Source: Amycolatopsis sp. NBC_01488
Lineage (GTDB): Bacteria > Actinomycetota > Actinomycetes > Mycobacteriales > Pseudonocardiaceae
DNA length: 64,000 nucleotides
Direction: 5' to 3'
Assembly (NCBI RefSeq): GCF_036227105.1
Contig: NZ_CP109434.1
Coordinates: 5,303,001 to 5,367,000, forward strand
A program made the position numbers and the translations under genes. Positions 48,784 through 58,065 of this stretch are shown here, piece by piece (position 1 is the stretch's first letter; every line of letters starts with the position of its first letter). The notes beneath the pieces were generated by a model. The model was not told where the DNA came from, did no database searches, and was given only the letters and a program-made list of their open reading frames with translations.

Positions 48784-49773
48784 GTGACCCCTACTTTGGC
48801 GCAGGACATCCGGGACGCGGCGGCGCTGCTCGCGTCGGCGACCGACGTGACGGTGCTCGGCCACGTCCGCCCCGACGCGGACGCCCTGGGCAGCGCGCTC
48901 GCCCTCGGCCGGGCGTTGCACCAGCGCGGCGCGAAGGTGCGTGTCTCCTTCGGCGAGCCCGACGAGGCGCCCGAGACGCTGCGGTGGCTCGACGAGGACG
49001 GCCTGCTCACCCACCCGGACGACCTGCCCGACACCGAGGCGCTGCTGGTCTGCGTCGACACGCCGGTGCCGAAGCGGCTGGGCCGGCTCGCCGGGCGGGT
49101 CGAGCTCGCCGGCTCGGTGCTGGTGATCGACCACCACGCGACCAACGCGTGCTACGGCGGCTGCAACGTCGTCGACGAGTCCGCCGAGGCCAGCGCGATC
49201 CTGGTGTTCCGGATCCTGGACGCGATGGGCGTCGAGCTGGACGAGCCGATCGCCCGCGGGATCTACGCGGGCATCGTCACCGACACGAGCGGGTTCCGGC
49301 GGGCGAGTCCCGAGACGCACCGGATGGCGGCGCGGCTGCTGGAGGCGGGCGTCGACGCCGAGCTGGTGGTGCGGCGGATCGTCGACGAGCGGCCGTTCAC
49401 GTGGCTGCCGATGCTGTCGTCGGTGCTGCGCGAGGCGCAGCTGGAGCCGGAAGCCGCGCAGGGCAAGGGATTCGTGCACGCGGTGGTCCGGGTGGACGCG
49501 GCGCGGACGGTGCGCGCCGAGGAGGTCGAGTCGGTGATCGACGTCGTCCGCTCGGTGCGCGAGGCGGCCGTCGCGGCGGTGCTCAAACAGGACCTGGGCA
49601 ACCCCGCGCAGTGGCAGATCTCCTTGCGCAGCATCGGGATCGACGTCTCGGCGGTGGCGGCGGAGTTCGGCGGCGGCGGGCACCGGCAGGCCGCGGGCTG
49701 CACGGTCGCGGGCACCGCGGAGGAGGTCCTGGCCGGTCTGCGGGCGGCGCTGGAGCGCGCGCCGCTGCTCTAG
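48784..49773 (+). CDS. nrnA: DHH/DHHA1 bifunctional oligoribonuclease and PAP phosphatase
   Basis: 329 residues. Motifs of the DHH phosphoesterases are complete: GHVRPDADALGSALAL, CVDTPVP, LVIDHHATN, GIVTDTSGFR, and the C-terminal FGGGGHRQAAG. NrnA degrades short RNA oligonucleotides and dephosphorylates 3'-phosphoadenosine 5'-phosphate. In actinobacteria it follows rbfA in this backbone; here about 4.6 kb of accessory genes intervene. GTG 48784 is the start. Confidence 0.9.
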   Translation: MTPTLAQDIRDAAALLASATDVTVLGHVRPDADALGSALALGRALHQRGAKVRVSFGEPDEAPETLRWLDEDGLLTHPDDLPDTEALLVCVDTPVPKRLGRLAGRVELAGSVLVIDHHATNACYGGCNVVDESAEASAILVFRILDAMGVELDEPIARGIYAGIVTDTSGFRRASPETHRMAARLLEAGVDAELVVRRIVDERPFTWLPMLSSVLREAQLEPEAAQGKGFVHAVVRVDAARTVRAEEVESVIDVVRSVREAAVAAVLKQDLGNPAQWQISLRSIGIDVSAVAAEFGGGGHRQAAGCTVAGTAEEVLAGLRAALERAPLL

Positions 49774-49783
49774 GCTGAGCCGG

Positions 49784-50935
49784 GTGGTGGTGCGGTTCGA
49801 CGAGGAGTTCCTGAAGGACCCGGTGTGCTCGTACGCGCGGCTGCGCGCGGTCGGCCCGGTGCACCGGGCCGAGGCGCCGGACGGCTCGCCGGTCTGGCTG
49901 GTCACCGGCTACGACGACGTCCGCGCGGCCCTCGCCGACCCGCGGCTGTCCCTCGACAAGGCGAACGCCACCACCGGCTACCGCGGGCTGGCGCTGCCGC
50001 CCGCGCTGGACAAGAACCTGCTCAACCTGGACGCGCCCGACCACACGCGGCTGCGGCGGATCCTGGGCCGCGCGTTCACGCCGCGCCGGGTCGAGGCGCT
50101 GCGCCCGGCCGTCGAGGAGATCGCGGGTGCGCTGGCGGACGCGGTGACCGGGGCCGACCTGCTCGCCGAGTTCTGCGTCCCGCTGCCCATCCGGGTGATC
50201 TGCACGCTGCTCGGCGTCCCGCCCGCCGACGTCACGCGGTTCCGCGAATGGACCGACGCGGTCCTGGTGCCTGCCGACGCCGGGCGGGCGCGGGCGGCGA
50301 TGGGCTCGCTGTACGCGTTCCTGACGGCGCTGGTCGAGGCGAAGCGGGCGTCGCCGGGGGAGGACCTGCTGAGCGTGGTCGCGGACTCCCTGTCCGCCGA
50401 CGAGATGCTGAGCGCGGCGTTCCTGCTGCTGCTCGCCGGGTACGAGAACGTGGTGCACGTGCTGGGCAACGGCCTGGCGGAGCTGCTGTCGGCCGGGCTC
50501 ACCTCGTCCACTGTGGACGAACTGGTCCGGCACGCTTCGCCGCTGCAGCTGGCGATCCGCCGGTTCCCGACGGAGGACGTCGAGATCGGCGGCACGACGA
50601 TCCCGGCGGGCGAGACCGTGCTGCTCGCCGTGGCCTCGGCGCACCGCGACGCGTCGGTGTTCCCCGACGCGGACGTCTTCGACCCGTCGCGGGCCGAGAA
50701 CCCGCACGTCGGCTTCGGGTTCGGTCCGCACTACTGCCTCGGCGCGCCGCTGGCCCGGCTCGAACTGTCGATCGGGCTCGAGGCGTTGTTCTCGCGCTAC
50801 CCGGGGATGTCGCTCGCCGTGCCGTACGCGGAGGTGGAGTGGCGCTCGGCGTTCCGGAGCCGGTCGCTGCGGGCGCTGCCGGTGCGGCTGAACGGACGCT
50901 TCCCGCACTCCGGAACTGTCGGTGGTGGCGGCTAG
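49784..50935 (+). CDS. Cytochrome P450
   Basis: 383 residues of a bacterial P450. The haem motif is FGFGPHYCLGAPLARLE and the K-helix ExxR is ELVR. The I-helix reads LLLLAGYENVVHVL, where the usual acid-Thr pair is Glu-Asn: the proton-relay threonine is missing. It is short for the class, and no ferredoxin or reductase is adjacent. It begins 10 bp after the nrnA-like gene and overlaps or abuts the MATE gene. The substrate is unknown. Confidence 0.9.
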   Translation: MVVRFDEEFLKDPVCSYARLRAVGPVHRAEAPDGSPVWLVTGYDDVRAALADPRLSLDKANATTGYRGLALPPALDKNLLNLDAPDHTRLRRILGRAFTPRRVEALRPAVEEIAGALADAVTGADLLAEFCVPLPIRVICTLLGVPPADVTRFREWTDAVLVPADAGRARAAMGSLYAFLTALVEAKRASPGEDLLSVVADSLSADEMLSAAFLLLLAGYENVVHVLGNGLAELLSAGLTSSTVDELVRHASPLQLAIRRFPTEDVEIGGTTIPAGETVLLAVASAHRDASVFPDADVFDPSRAENPHVGFGFGPHYCLGAPLARLELSIGLEALFSRYPGMSLAVPYAEVEWRSAFRSRSLRALPVRLNGRFPHSGTVGGGG

Positions 50936-50945
50936 AGTCCGGTTC

Positions 50946-52268
50946 GTGGTGAATGTGGAGGAGCGGGAGCGGCTCCCGGCGAAGCGTGTGCTCGGCCTGG
51001 CCGTGCCCGCGCTGGGGGTGCTGGCGGCCGAGCCGTTGTACGTGCTGGTCGACACGGCGGTGGTCGGCCACCTGGGCGCGCTGCCGCTGGCCGGGCTCGC
51101 GCTCGGCGGCGTCGTGCTGGCCCAGGTGTCGAGCCAGCTGACGTTCCTGTCGTACGGCACGACGTCGCGCACCGCCCGGCTGCACGGCGCCGGCCGCCGG
51201 GCCGACGCGGTCCGCGAGGGCGTGCAGGCGACCTGGCTCGCGGTGTTCGTCGGGCTCTTCGTGCTGGTCGCGGGACAGCTGCTGGCCTGGCCGATCGCGC
51301 GGGCGCTGTCGGGCAGCGACGAGATCGCGGCCGCGGCGGTGTCGTGGGTGCGGATCGCGCTGTTCGGGGCGCCGCTGATCCTCGTCACGATGGCAGGCAA
51401 CGGCTGGATGCGCGGGGTGCAGGACGCCGCGAAGCCGTTGCGGTACGTCCTCGCGGGCAACGGGATCTCGGCCGTGCTGTGCCCGGTGCTGGTCTACTGG
51501 GCCGGGCTCGGGCTGGAGGGCTCGGCGATCGCGAACGTCGTCGCGCAGGTGATTTCGGCGTCGCTGTTCCTCGCGGCGCTGGTGCGCGAGAAGGCTGGGC
51601 TCCGGCCGGACTTCAAGGTGATGCGCGCGCAGCTCGGCCTCGGCCGCGATCTGGTGCTGCGCAGCCTCGCGTTCCAGGCGTGCTTCATCTCGGCGGCGGC
51701 GGTCGCGGCCCGGACGTCGACCGAGGCGGTGGGCGCGCACCAGGTGGTGCTGCAGCTGTGGACGTTCCTGGCGCTGGTGCTGGACTCGGTGGCCATCGCG
51801 GCGCAGTCCCTGGTCGGGGCGGCGTTGGGGGCGAACTCGGCGCGGCAGGCGCGCGGGGTGGCGGCGCAGATCACCGGGTACGGGCTGCTGCTGGGGTGCT
51901 TCCTGTGCGTGCTGTTCGCGGCGCTGTCGTGGGTGCTGCCGCACGCGTTCACGTCCGACCCGGGGGTGCTGGCGGAGATCCCGCACGCGTGGTGGTTCTT
52001 CGTGGCGCTGCAGCCGATCGCGGGGGTGGTCTTCGCACTGGACGGCGTCCTGCTGGGCGCGGGTGACGCGGCGTTCCTCCGCAACGCGACCCTCGGCAGC
52101 GCGGCACTCGGTTTCCTGCCGCTGATCTGGGCGTCGCTGGGCTTCGGCTGGGGCCTGACGGGCATCTGGACCGGCCTCTCGCTGTTCATGGTCCTCCGCC
52201 TGGCGTTCGTCCTGTACCGCTGGCGCTCCGGAACCTGGGCGGTAACGGGCGCGATCCGCCCGGCGTAA
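50946..52268 (+). CDS. MATE family efflux transporter (DinF-like)
   Basis: About 440 residues with twelve membrane segments. VLGLAVPALGVLAAEPLYVLVDTAVVGHLG is the typical MATE start, followed by GNGWMRGVQDAAKPL and a symmetrical second half (FQACFISAAAVAARTSTEAVGAHQ). It should export cationic or organic compounds using an ion gradient. Starts at GTG 50946 or 50949; GTG 50922 would overlap the P450 gene. DinF-like MATEs commonly sit in the rbfA-truB region. Repeat array C begins right after its stop. Confidence 0.88.
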   Translation: MVNVEERERLPAKRVLGLAVPALGVLAAEPLYVLVDTAVVGHLGALPLAGLALGGVVLAQVSSQLTFLSYGTTSRTARLHGAGRRADAVREGVQATWLAVFVGLFVLVAGQLLAWPIARALSGSDEIAAAAVSWVRIALFGAPLILVTMAGNGWMRGVQDAAKPLRYVLAGNGISAVLCPVLVYWAGLGLEGSAIANVVAQVISASLFLAALVREKAGLRPDFKVMRAQLGLGRDLVLRSLAFQACFISAAAVAARTSTEAVGAHQVVLQLWTFLALVLDSVAIAAQSLVGAALGANSARQARGVAAQITGYGLLLGCFLCVLFAALSWVLPHAFTSDPGVLAEIPHAWWFFVALQPIAGVVFALDGVLLGAGDAAFLRNATLGSAALGFLPLIWASLGFGWGLTGIWTGLSLFMVLRLAFVLYRWRSGTWAVTGAIRPA

Positions 52269-52414
52269 CCCGCGTGATCAGAGCCGGAACTCGCGTGATT
52301 CGGGCCGCAACTCGCGTGATCGAAGCCGTAACTCGCGAGTTCCGGCTTCAATCACACGACTTCCGTGCTCAATCACGCGAGTTCCGGCTTCCGTCACGCG
52401 AATGACGGGTTCAG
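52269..52414. repeat. Convergent 21-bp repeat arrays (array C)
   Basis: Three 21-bp units (52269, 52290, 52311) opening with CTCGCGTGA or CCCGCGTGA start directly after the MATE stop. At 52332-52339 comes the perfect palindrome CTCGCGAG, and then the units continue inverted (TCACGCGAG type, from 52352, 52373, 52394). The final one contains the SDR stop codon (52411-52413). The whole gap between the two convergent genes is repeat. Confidence 0.88.
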
Positions 52415-53223
52415 GCTCGGGCTCGGCGGGCGTGGCGGACCCGGCGGTCCACCATCCGCCGCAGGAACGGGGCCGCCAGCGGGCCGAGCGCCGCGAGCAG
52501 GGCCACTGATCGGTCCGGGTAGACCGCGTACCGCTCGCGTTCCACCGCCCGCACGATCGCCGACGCGACGGCCTCGGCCGCCATCGGGCGGATCGTCCCG
52601 CTGATCGCCGCCGTCTCCGCGGGCTTCCAGCGGTTCTCCTCGGCCAGCTGCGGCGTGTCGACGTCCGGCGGGTACACGCACGCGACGTGCACCCCGGCCG
52701 GGTTCAGCTCGTCGCGCAACGCCTCCATCAGCCCGCGCACCGCGAACTTCGCCGGCGCGTACGCCGTGTACCCGTAGATCCCCAGCACCGCGGCCGCCGA
52801 CGAGATCGCCACGATCGACCCGGACCGTCGCCGGACCATCGACGGCGCCACCGCGCGGACCGCGTGCAGCGTCCCGAAGTAGTCGACCTCCACCATCCGC
52901 CGGAAGACCTCGTCGTCCAGCTCCAGGAACTCGCCCGGACGCGCCTGGCCGGCCGACGTCACCAGGACGTCGCACGGCCCGGCGGCCGCCTCCAACGACG
53001 AGAACGCCTCCGCCACCTCCGCCTGCGAAGAGACGTCGGCGACGGCCGTCCGGACCGAGAAGCCGCGTGACTTCAGCGACACCGAAGCCTTCCGGAGCCG
53101 CGATTCGTCCCGGGCCACCAGCGACACCGACGCGCCGCGCGCGGCCAGCGCGGCCGCCGTCGCCAGGCCGATCCCGCTGGACCCGCCTGTGATCACCGCG
53201 TGCGCCCCGCGTAGTCCGGTCAC
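52411..53223 (-). CDS. Short-chain dehydrogenase, 3-ketosphinganine-reductase-like
   Basis: 270 residues of the SDR family: cofactor motif VITGGSSGIGLA, catalytic Ser in VAISSAAAV and YAPAK for Tyr-x3-Lys. YPPDVDTPQLAEENRWKPAE is the hallmark of 3-ketodihydrosphingosine reductase-like SDRs, in which the equivalent segment reads YPPDTDTPGF. The physiological substrate in actinomycetes is unclear because sphingolipids are not typical there. GTG 53223 is the start. The stop lies in repeat array C. Confidence 0.85.
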   Translation of the reverse strand: MTGLRGAHAVITGGSSGIGLATAAALAARGASVSLVARDESRLRKASVSLKSRGFSVRTAVADVSSQAEVAEAFSSLEAAAGPCDVLVTSAGQARPGEFLELDDEVFRRMVEVDYFGTLHAVRAVAPSMVRRRSGSIVAISSAAAVLGIYGYTAYAPAKFAVRGLMEALRDELNPAGVHVACVYPPDVDTPQLAEENRWKPAETAAISGTIRPMAAEAVASAIVRAVERERYAVYPDRSVALLAALGPLAAPFLRRMVDRRVRHARRARA

Positions 53224-53380
53224 GACACCACCCCCGAACGCGAATGAGATTCACATACAACCATGTGGTGAACGCCACCGGGATCACAGCTATGTTTCGC
53301 CGTTGCTTAGGCGCTACAAGTAATAGGGACGGCAGCGCAGGCGTCCGCACCACTCGTACGCCGAATCCCTGGAGGAACTT

Positions 53381-54706
53381 GTGCCGCCCGCCACCGGCCG
53401 CGCCACCGCCCGGTCCTGGCTCATCTGGCTCGCCGCCGTCACCGTCTACCTCCTCGCGGTCTTCCACCGCACCTCCTTCGGCGTCGCCGGGCTGCAGGCG
53501 GCCGAGCGCTTCGGCGTCGGCGCGGCCGCGCTCGGGACGTTCACCGTCCTCCAGGTCGGCGTCTACGCCGCCATGCAGATCCCGACCGGCGTCCTGGTCG
53601 ACCGCTACGGTCCCCGCCGCGTCCTCACCGTCGCGGTGCTGGTGCTCGGCGCCGGCCAGCTCCTCCTCGGCGTCGCGCACTCCTACGGCCTCGGCCTACT
53701 CGCCCGCGGCGTGCTCGGCCTCGGCGACGCGCTCACCTTCGTCAGCGTGCTGCGCCTGGTCGCGGCCCACTTCCCGGGCCGCCAGTACGCGCTGTTGACG
53801 TCGTTCACCGCGGCCGTCGGCTACATCGGCAACCTCGCCGCCACCGTCCCGCTCTCGCTGGTGCTCGACAGCGCCGGCTGGACCCCGACCTTCCTCGCCG
53901 TCGGCGCCGTCACCGTCCTCTACACCGTGGTCGTGACGCTCCGGGTCCGCGACGTCCCGGCCGGCGTCACGCAGCCGGAACGCGAAGCCGTCCGCCCGCG
54001 CGAGCTCGCCCACCAGGTCGCCGAGGCGTGGCGGACGCCCGGGACGCGGCTGGGCTTCTGGGTCCACTTCAGCACCATGTTCGCCCCCAACGCCCTGACG
54101 CTGCTGTGGGGCGTGCCCTGGCTGGTGCAGGGCCAGGGGCAGTCGAAGGCCACCGCGAGCGCGTTGCTGACCGTGTTCGTCTTCGGCTCGATGGCCGGCG
54201 GTCCGCTGCTCGGCGGCGTGATCGGCAGGCGCCCGTCGCTGCGGATGCCGCTGGTCGGCGGCTACATCGGCGGGGCCGCGCTGATCTGGGCGGTGCTGCT
54301 GAGCTGGCCGGGCCAGGTGCCGGTGGCGCTGCTGGTGCCGGCGTTCGCGTTCCTCGCACTCGGCGGCCCGGCGTCGATGATCGGCTTCGCGCTCGCCCGC
54401 GACTACAACCCGCTGTCCCGCGTCGGCACGGCGACGGGCGTGGTCAACGTCGGCGGCTTCGTGGCGACGACCATCGCCGCCCTGCTCGTCGGCGTGCTGC
54501 TGCAGTGGACGGGCGGGAACTTCCGGATCTCGCTGCTGGCGATCGTGGCGATCCTGGCGCTGGGCACGTCCCGGATGCTGGTGTGGTGGCGCCGCACACG
54601 CGCCCACCTGTTCCTCGCCGAGGCCCGCGGCGAGGAGCTGCCGGTGCGCATCACCCGCCGCCGCTGGGACGCGGCGCTGCCGGAGACGCCGATCGTGGCC
54701 GCTTGA
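53381..54706 (+). CDS. MFS transporter
   Basis: 441 residues with twelve membrane segments. Major-facilitator loop signatures are visible, for example MQIPTGVLVDRYGPRRVL between helices 2 and 3 and RGVLGLGDALTFVSVLRLVAAHFP around helix 4. YLLAVFHRTSFGVAG at the start is typical of nitrate/nitrite-porter- and sugar-phosphate-like groups, but the substrate is open. GTG 53381 follows GGAGG. It is divergent from the SDR gene with 157 bp of comparatively AT-rich promoter sequence between. Confidence 0.86.
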   Translation: MPPATGRATARSWLIWLAAVTVYLLAVFHRTSFGVAGLQAAERFGVGAAALGTFTVLQVGVYAAMQIPTGVLVDRYGPRRVLTVAVLVLGAGQLLLGVAHSYGLGLLARGVLGLGDALTFVSVLRLVAAHFPGRQYALLTSFTAAVGYIGNLAATVPLSLVLDSAGWTPTFLAVGAVTVLYTVVVTLRVRDVPAGVTQPEREAVRPRELAHQVAEAWRTPGTRLGFWVHFSTMFAPNALTLLWGVPWLVQGQGQSKATASALLTVFVFGSMAGGPLLGGVIGRRPSLRMPLVGGYIGGAALIWAVLLSWPGQVPVALLVPAFAFLALGGPASMIGFALARDYNPLSRVGTATGVVNVGGFVATTIAALLVGVLLQWTGGNFRISLLAIVAILALGTSRMLVWWRRTRAHLFLAEARGEELPVRITRRRWDAALPETPIVAA

Positions 54707-54933
54707 CCGAAGCCGGCAGGAGCCGCGGGCACGGCCTGCCCCGAGGGATGCACGCGGGCGGCGTCGATCAGCAGCGCCGCCGGTGTCGGCGCGCGCGGCA
54801 GGACCGCCGAGAACGCCGTCCCGTCGCGCACCACGACGAGGCACTGGTGGGTTCCCGCCCACGCGGCGAACTCTCGGCAGCGAACGCCGAGCGGCCTGAT
54901 CGAACCACGATCAGCGGCCGCTAGGGTTGCCGC

Positions 54934-55839
54934 GTGTCGAGCCCCAAGCCGCCCCGCCGTCCTGCCCCGCCGCCCGGTCTCGTGATCGTCGACAAGCCCG
55001 CCGGGATGACGTCGCACGACGTCGTCGCCCGGGCCCGCCGCATCATGGGGACCCGCAAGGTCGGGCACGCCGGCACGCTCGACCCGATGGCGACCGGCGT
55101 GCTGGTGCTCGGCATCGAGCGCGCCACCAAGCTGCTCGGCCACCTCGCGCTGGACCGCAAGACCTACCTGGCCACCCTCAGCCTCGGCAGCAGCACCACG
55201 ACCGACGACGCCGAGGGCGAGGTCCTCACGCAAGCCGAGACCACGCACGTGGAGGACGACGACATCGCGCGGGGCGTGGCCAAGCTGACCGGCGCCATCC
55301 AGCAGGTGCCCAGCGCGGTGAGCGCCGTCAAGATCGACGGCAAGCGCGCCTACGCCCGGGTCCGCGCGGGCGAGGACGTCGTCCTCCCGCCGCGCCCGGT
55401 CACCGTCTACCGGTTCGACGTCCTCGCGATCCGCCACGAGGAGGACCACGTCGAGGTGGACGCCGTCGTCGAGTGCTCCTCCGGCACCTACGTCCGCGCG
55501 CTGGCCCGCGACCTGGGGACCGACCTCGGCGTCGGCGGCCACCTCCAGGCCCTCCGCCGCACCACGGTCGGCCCGTTCACGCTGGCCAAGGCGCGGACCC
55601 TCGACCAGCTCGAGGAGACCCCCGAGCTGAGCCTGGACCTCGACGCCGCCGTCGCGGCGGCCTTCCCGCGCCGCGACCTCGACGCGGCGACGGCGAAAGC
55701 GGTCCGGCACGGCCAGCGCATCCCCGCCGCGGGCGTCGAAGGCACCTACGGGCTCTTCGGGCCCGACGGCCGGGCGCTCGCCCTGGCCGCCGACGAAGAA
55801 GGTGTGTCCCGAGCAGTGGTCGTGCTGCTGCCCGCCTAG
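54934..55839 (+). CDS. truB: tRNA pseudouridine-55 synthase TruB
   Basis: 301 residues. GLVIVDKPAGMTSHDVV and the catalytic Asp50 in VGHAGTLDPMATGVL are the TruB signatures; the RNA-binding part contains FRVRAGEDV-like AYARVRAGEDV and ECSSGTYVRALARDLG. It makes pseudouridine 55 in the T-loop of tRNAs. GTG 54934. The 227 bp upstream contain no recognised gene; a minus-strand frame there (from about 54900) has no start codon. ribF follows 28 bp later. Confidence 0.95.
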   Translation: MSSPKPPRRPAPPPGLVIVDKPAGMTSHDVVARARRIMGTRKVGHAGTLDPMATGVLVLGIERATKLLGHLALDRKTYLATLSLGSSTTTDDAEGEVLTQAETTHVEDDDIARGVAKLTGAIQQVPSAVSAVKIDGKRAYARVRAGEDVVLPPRPVTVYRFDVLAIRHEEDHVEVDAVVECSSGTYVRALARDLGTDLGVGGHLQALRRTTVGPFTLAKARTLDQLEETPELSLDLDAAVAAAFPRRDLDAATAKAVRHGQRIPAAGVEGTYGLFGPDGRALALAADEEGVSRAVVVLLPA

Positions 55840-55867
55840 GGTGGCCCTGGAGAGACGGGAGTCTGAC

Positions 55868-56851
55868 GTGCTGCGGTGGCGTGGGCTGGGGGACCTCCCC
55901 GGCGGCTGGGGCCGGTGCGTGGTCACCATCGGCGTGTTCGACGGGGTGCACCGCGGGCACCAGGAGCTGGTCAGCCGGACCGTGGCCGCGGCGGCCGAAC
56001 GCGGGCTGCCGAGCGTCATGCTGACGTTCGACCCGCACCCGTCGGAGGTGCTGCGTCCCGGCAGCCACCCGGCGCAGCTGACCACGTTGCGGCGCAAGGC
56101 GGAAATCGTCGAGAGCCTCGGCGTCGACGTCTTCTGCGTGCTGCCCTTCACCCTGGAGCTCTCGCGGCTGCAGCCGGAGGAGTTCGTGCACGAGGTGCTC
56201 GTCGACCGGCTGCACGCGGCCGCGGTGGTCGTCGGCGACAACTTCACCTTCGGCGCCAAGGCCGCCGGCGACGTCGCGCTGCTGCGCACCCTCGGCCGCC
56301 GCTTCGGCTTCGCCGCCTACGGCGCCGAGCTGCAGGGCAAGGAACTGTCCGAAGAGGACCAGTCGGCGATCACGTTCTCGAGCACGTACGTCCGGTCGTG
56401 CATCGACGCGGGTGACGTCGTCGCCGCGGCCGAGGCGCTCGGCCGCCCGCACCGCCTGGAGGGCATCGTCGTCCGCGGCGACGGCCGGGGCCACGAGCTC
56501 GGCTACCCGACGGCGAACCTGTCGACGCCGCGGTTCGCCGCCGTCCCGGCCGACGGCGTCTACAGCGCCTGGTTCACCCGCTCGGCGGACCCGAAGCGCC
56601 GGCTGCGCGCGGCGGTCTCGGTGGGCACGAACCCGACGTTCTCCGGGCGCGAGCGGACCGTCGAGGCGTTCGTCCTCGACGTCGACGAGGACTTCTACGG
56701 CCAGCACGTGGCGATCGACTTCGTGACGCGGCTGCGCGACCAGGTGCGGTTCGCCGACTCGGCCGGGCTGGTCGCGCAGATCGACGACGACGTCGTCGCG
56801 ACGAGAAAGGCACTGGAGGTGCCCCCGGACGCCCCGACCGGGGACGAATAG
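55868..56851 (+). CDS. ribF: Bifunctional riboflavin kinase/FAD synthetase
   Basis: 327 residues. The N-terminal nucleotidyltransferase domain has TIGVFDGVHRGHQEL and LTFDPHPSEVLRP; the C-terminal flavokinase domain has HELGYPTANLSTP and the GVYSAW strand with NPTFSGRERTVEAFVLD. It converts riboflavin to FMN and FAD. GTG 55868 is chosen because longer frames have no conserved sequence. It is the standard neighbour of truB and rpsO. Confidence 0.95.
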   Translation: MLRWRGLGDLPGGWGRCVVTIGVFDGVHRGHQELVSRTVAAAAERGLPSVMLTFDPHPSEVLRPGSHPAQLTTLRRKAEIVESLGVDVFCVLPFTLELSRLQPEEFVHEVLVDRLHAAAVVVGDNFTFGAKAAGDVALLRTLGRRFGFAAYGAELQGKELSEEDQSAITFSSTYVRSCIDAGDVVAAAEALGRPHRLEGIVVRGDGRGHELGYPTANLSTPRFAAVPADGVYSAWFTRSADPKRRLRAAVSVGTNPTFSGRERTVEAFVLDVDEDFYGQHVAIDFVTRLRDQVRFADSAGLVAQIDDDVVATRKALEVPPDAPTGDE

Positions 56852-56948
56852 GGGGATTTCGCGGTCACGCACCCGGCAGCGATGGCAAGATGCTCACGGA
56901 CGGTGTGCGCGCCGATGGGAAGCGAAGCGGTTTAGGGGAGCGGAACTG

Positions 56949-57422
56949 GTGGAGGACCACAAGATCGTCCAGCGCAACATCGCGTTGCAGCGCGAGTGGT
57001 ACGGGGAGCCGCTCGGCGACCGGGTGCGCCGCCTCGTCGTCGCGTTCGACGTTTCGCAGGCGTTCCTGGCCGAGGTTCTCGGGATCAGTGCCCCCATGCT
57101 CAGCCAGGTGATGAGCGGGCGGCGGGCGAAGATCGGCAACCCGGTCGTGCTGGCCAGGATGATCATGCTCGAGCGCAAGATCCTGGTGCCCGAGGTCGCC
57201 GCGGGCAACCGCGACGCGATGCTGGCCGCGATGGAGGACGTCCGCGACGCCCGGCCCACCGTCGGCCGCGACAACATCCCGGTGGTGAACGACGACCAGA
57301 AGGTCCTCGCCTACCTGCGCGACCTGGCCGAGGACGAGGACCTGAGCGAGGCCGCCAAGCGGCTCGACGACGAGTTCCCGGCCATCGCCGACCTGCTGCG
57401 CCGGGCGGGCCACGGCGCCTGA
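56949..57422 (+). CDS. Helix-turn-helix DNA-binding protein
   Basis: 157 residues. A Cro/CI-like HTH occupies residues about 36-60 (SQAFLAEVLGISAPMLSQVMSGRRAKIGNP), followed by a helical C-terminal part (LAYLRDLAEDEDLSEAAKRLDDEFPAIADLL). GTG 56949 follows GGGGAG. The gene overlaps the next one (TGATG), suggesting coupled expression. The target is unknown. Confidence 0.82.
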   Translation: MEDHKIVQRNIALQREWYGEPLGDRVRRLVVAFDVSQAFLAEVLGISAPMLSQVMSGRRAKIGNPVVLARMIMLERKILVPEVAAGNRDAMLAAMEDVRDARPTVGRDNIPVVNDDQKVLAYLRDLAEDEDLSEAAKRLDDEFPAIADLLRRAGHGA

Positions 57423-57934
57423 TGCCGGTCCTGTTCAGCGCGCTGCTCCCGCCGGACGACGTCGTCGAAGCGGTCGCCGAAGCACTGGGAGCTCTCGGCG
57501 AACCCGGGGACGGCCTGCGCTGGGAGCCGCCGGAGCGCTGGCACGTCACCCTCGCCTACTACGGCCAGGACGACGTCGAAGCCCGCGCCGCCTGGCTGGC
57601 GGACCGGCTGGCCGGCCGGGGCGCCGTCGACGTCCGGCTGGAAAAGGCCGCGACGTTCCCCGGGGTGCTGTGGTTGACTGTCGCCGGATCGGAGCTGACG
57701 CCGCTCGCGCACGCCGCGGGCGCCGACGCCGAGCCGAGGCCTTACCGGGCCCACCTGACGCTCGCGCGGTTCCCCCGGGAAGAACCCGGGCTCACCAGGC
57801 GTTGGACAGAGAGGCTCTCGGGCTTCAGCAGCCGCCGCTGGTCAGCCGGCGAGGTGGCGCTGATGGCCAGCGAGCGCGAAGAGGGCGGCCCCCGCTACCG
57901 GGTGGCCCGTACCTTCGAGCTGGACGGCGCCTGA
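57422..57934 (+). CDS. thpR: RNA 2',3'-cyclic phosphodiesterase (2H family, ThpR-like)
   Basis: 170 residues with the two HxTx motifs of 2H phosphoesterases: WHVTLAYYG (about residue 40) and RAHLTLARF (about 108). Such enzymes hydrolyse 2',3'-cyclic phosphates at RNA ends and can ligate tRNA halves through 2'-5' bonds in vitro. Its ATG overlaps the stop of the HTH gene. It lies between ribF and rpsO in an RNA-centred neighbourhood. Confidence 0.86.
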   Translation: MPVLFSALLPPDDVVEAVAEALGALGEPGDGLRWEPPERWHVTLAYYGQDDVEARAAWLADRLAGRGAVDVRLEKAATFPGVLWLTVAGSELTPLAHAAGADAEPRPYRAHLTLARFPREEPGLTRRWTERLSGFSSRRWSAGEVALMASEREEGGPRYRVARTFELDGA

Positions 57935-58065
57935 AGCCCCTGTTCAGCGGGCTGGTAACCTCACGGGCGGGTCCGGCTGCAGTCCGTGGCGGCCGTGACC
58001 GTCTTCCCGGCGTTCATTCCGCGTCCGGGGCCGCACGGCACTGATTATTTCGAGGAGCAACACAA

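Noticed and set aside
54690..54905. Minus-strand small gene between the MFS and truB genes
   Set aside because: The frame has plausible composition for about 60 codons but no start codon or ribosome site, and it runs into the MFS coding sequence.
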